A DNA stretch of 6,668 nucleotides from Bacteroidia bacterium (GTDB lineage: Bacteria > Bacteroidota > Bacteroidia > Bacteroidales > UBA12481). The notes beneath the pieces are model-generated. The model was not told where the DNA came from. It saw nothing but the letters and a program-made list of their open reading frames with translations, and ran no database searches. Below, piece by piece: positions 5,914 to 6,668 of the stretch (positions within the stretch are counted from its first letter, which is position 1; every line of letters begins with the position of its first letter). The position numbers were made by a program, and so were the translations under genes. The stretch covers positions 1 through 6,668 of the forward strand of contig JAPLDV010000627.1 in NCBI GenBank assembly GCA_026391235.1, written 5' to 3'.

Positions 5914-6588
5914 TCAAAGCCCATCAACGAACTCCCCAAACGCCAATATTCTCTGGCTGTTGGTTTTCCGGAACAACAGATGTTCAAAGTCTTTTGATTT
6001 TTGCGATAGATTTACTTTTTCCAGCATGCCCCCCAGGGCTGCTTTCAGTTCATTGAGATTCCTTATTCCACAACGGGCAGCAAGGAAATTATAATCCGGG
6101 GATGACTGCGCCAGCAGAAACATGGCATCATAAAAATCCCGTCCTTTTTGCCGCGATACCAACGCGGAAATTTTCATTGCGCAAAGAACCCTGTCATCCG
6201 GAACCGGAAAAGAAAAATAGAATCCGCAGCCTTTGATTTTGGCCATTACCGGTGTATATTCCACCATTTGATCCTCGCTTTCGACCTTGATGAGGAATCG
6301 CTCCTCCTTGTGCCCTGATAAGCCCAATTCGAATAAAAGCTCAGGAAAATAGATGGTTCTCCGGTAAGCCGATAGGTTGTCATTGTTTTTGTCCCTCGAT
6401 TCAATCCGCCAACCCGACCTGCGCAGAAACAGCAGTACAGCATCTGTCATTTCTGAAAATTCTTCCTTTGAAAGATTTTTGCAATCAAAATCCAGATCTT
6501 CTGAATACTTATCACGAGTCGTGATAAGTATTCTTATCCAAAGTAAATCGTTATCCAAAGCACGCTTGCAAACGCTACTGTTAATCAA
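5914..6588 (-). CDS. AbiEii/AbiGii-family nucleotidyltransferase toxin, N-terminally truncated remnant
   Basis: The open frame (224 codons from TTG 6588) matches AbiEii-type toxins from residue 25 onward. It has RDKYSEDLDFD (25-35) with the DxD metal motif, LLFELGLSGHKEERFLIKVE (84-103), MKISALVSRQKGRDFYD (138-154) with K139, A142, R150 and D154, and the usual tail ILAFGEFVDGL. In the family these enzymes are nucleotidyltransferase toxins of type IV toxin-antitoxin systems linked to phage abortive infection. The partner antitoxin normally lies just upstream; that region is mostly outside the window and no antitoxin is seen. The N-terminal GG[ST] part of motif I and about 30-50 residues are missing. 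The first 24 residues do not resemble the family and come from a repeat-rich segment. No in-frame ATG lies upstream before a TGA near 6633, so 6588 is only a nominal start. Most likely an inactivated gene. Confidence 0.75.
   Translation of the reverse strand: MINSSVCKRALDNDLLWIRILITTRDKYSEDLDFDCKNLSKEEFSEMTDAVLLFLRRSGWRIESRDKNNDNLSAYRRTIYFPELLFELGLSGHKEERFLIKVESEDQMVEYTPVMAKIKGCGFYFSFPVPDDRVLCAMKISALVSRQKGRDFYDAMFLLAQSSPDYNFLAARCGIRNLNELKAALGGMLEKVNLSQKSKDFEHLLFRKTNSQRILAFGEFVDGL
6503..6533. repeat. 31-bp perfect palindrome at the 5' edge of AbiEii similarity
   Basis: GAATACTTATCACGA (6503-6517) and TCGTGATAAGTATTC (6519-6533) are perfect reverse complements around a single central G (6518). 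Read on the minus strand it covers residues 19-29 of the AbiEii frame. Its downstream half encodes the native RDKYS, while the upstream half is the inverted copy. Confidence 0.95.
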
Positions 6589-6631
6589 ATACTTATCTCG
6601 TTTACTTTTTAAAACAACTTTGGATAACGAT
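6547..6631. repeat. 14-bp inverted repeat with scattered short copies
   Basis: ATCGTTATCCAAAG (6547-6560) is perfectly reverse-complementary to CTTTGGATAACGAT (6618-6631). TTATCCAAAG also occurs at 6534-6543. AATACTTATCTCG at 6588-6600 is a near copy of the palindrome arm (AATACTTATCACG, 6504-6516), 84 bases away. The segment is therefore built from two short motifs repeated in both orientations. I see no RNA gene in it. A plus-strand ATG at 6630 opens a frame to the window edge (MRVILRSFLARLS), too short to judge. Confidence 0.7.
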
Positions 6632-6668
6632 GAGAGTCATTTTGCGAAGTTTTTTAGCCAGACTTTCA

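Noticed and set aside
5802..5987. 61-codon minus-strand frame as a complete gene
   Set aside because: Its upstream part overlaps the end of the AbiEii frame in another phase and its 3' end runs into the convergent barrel gene. At most the downstream half is a remnant.

Overview
The window looks like a chromosomal piece of a Bacteroidota genome. Four things point that way. A consensus Bacteroidota -7 promoter box (TAnnTTTG form) precedes the large barrel gene. Starts lack Shine-Dalgarno sequences. Signal peptides end in AQ or GQ. The outer-membrane proteins are of types common in that phylum. No species can be named. The theme is cell-surface polysaccharide and outer membrane, in a gene-poor stretch rich in small repeats and decaying genes.

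Layout. 1-469 (minus): N-terminal part of a CapD/FlaA1-type nucleotide-sugar dehydratase, cut by the window edge. 470-1049: no gene, but a dense run of repeats: an 18-unit 7-bp array with a short outlier upstream, a hairpin mini-element between them, a 167-bp REPIN-like nested palindrome, and a degenerate 9-bp array. 1050-1757 (plus): small secreted beta-barrel-like protein. 1929-1977: second 7-bp array. 1982-2530 (minus): truncated, frameshifted copy of a WecA-type sugar-phosphate transferase. 2568-3671 (minus): an intact gene of the same family. 3672-4123: divergent intergenic region with hairpins, a possible 29-codon ORF and a promoter box. 4124-5827 (plus): 567-residue Wzi/RemB-type outer-membrane barrel whose reading frame has absorbed two copies of a REP-like hairpin. 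5914-6588 (minus): AbiEii-family nucleotidyltransferase with intact middle and C-terminal parts, but its N-terminus is replaced by a repeat-scrambled stretch containing a 31-bp perfect palindrome.

How the genes may work together (inference): the WecA-like enzyme would start lipid-linked glycan synthesis on undecaprenyl phosphate. The dehydratase would supply a modified sugar nucleotide. The Wzi/RemB-like barrel would act at the cell surface in capsule binding or motility. The AbiEii gene is a probable remnant of a toxin-antitoxin or phage-defence module; no antitoxin is visible.

I do not see a clear new multi-gene system. The strongest unusual signals are the palindromic repeats read as protein inside the Wzi/RemB-like gene, the nested REPIN-like element at 768-934, and the palindrome whose centre marks where family resemblance begins in the AbiEii gene.
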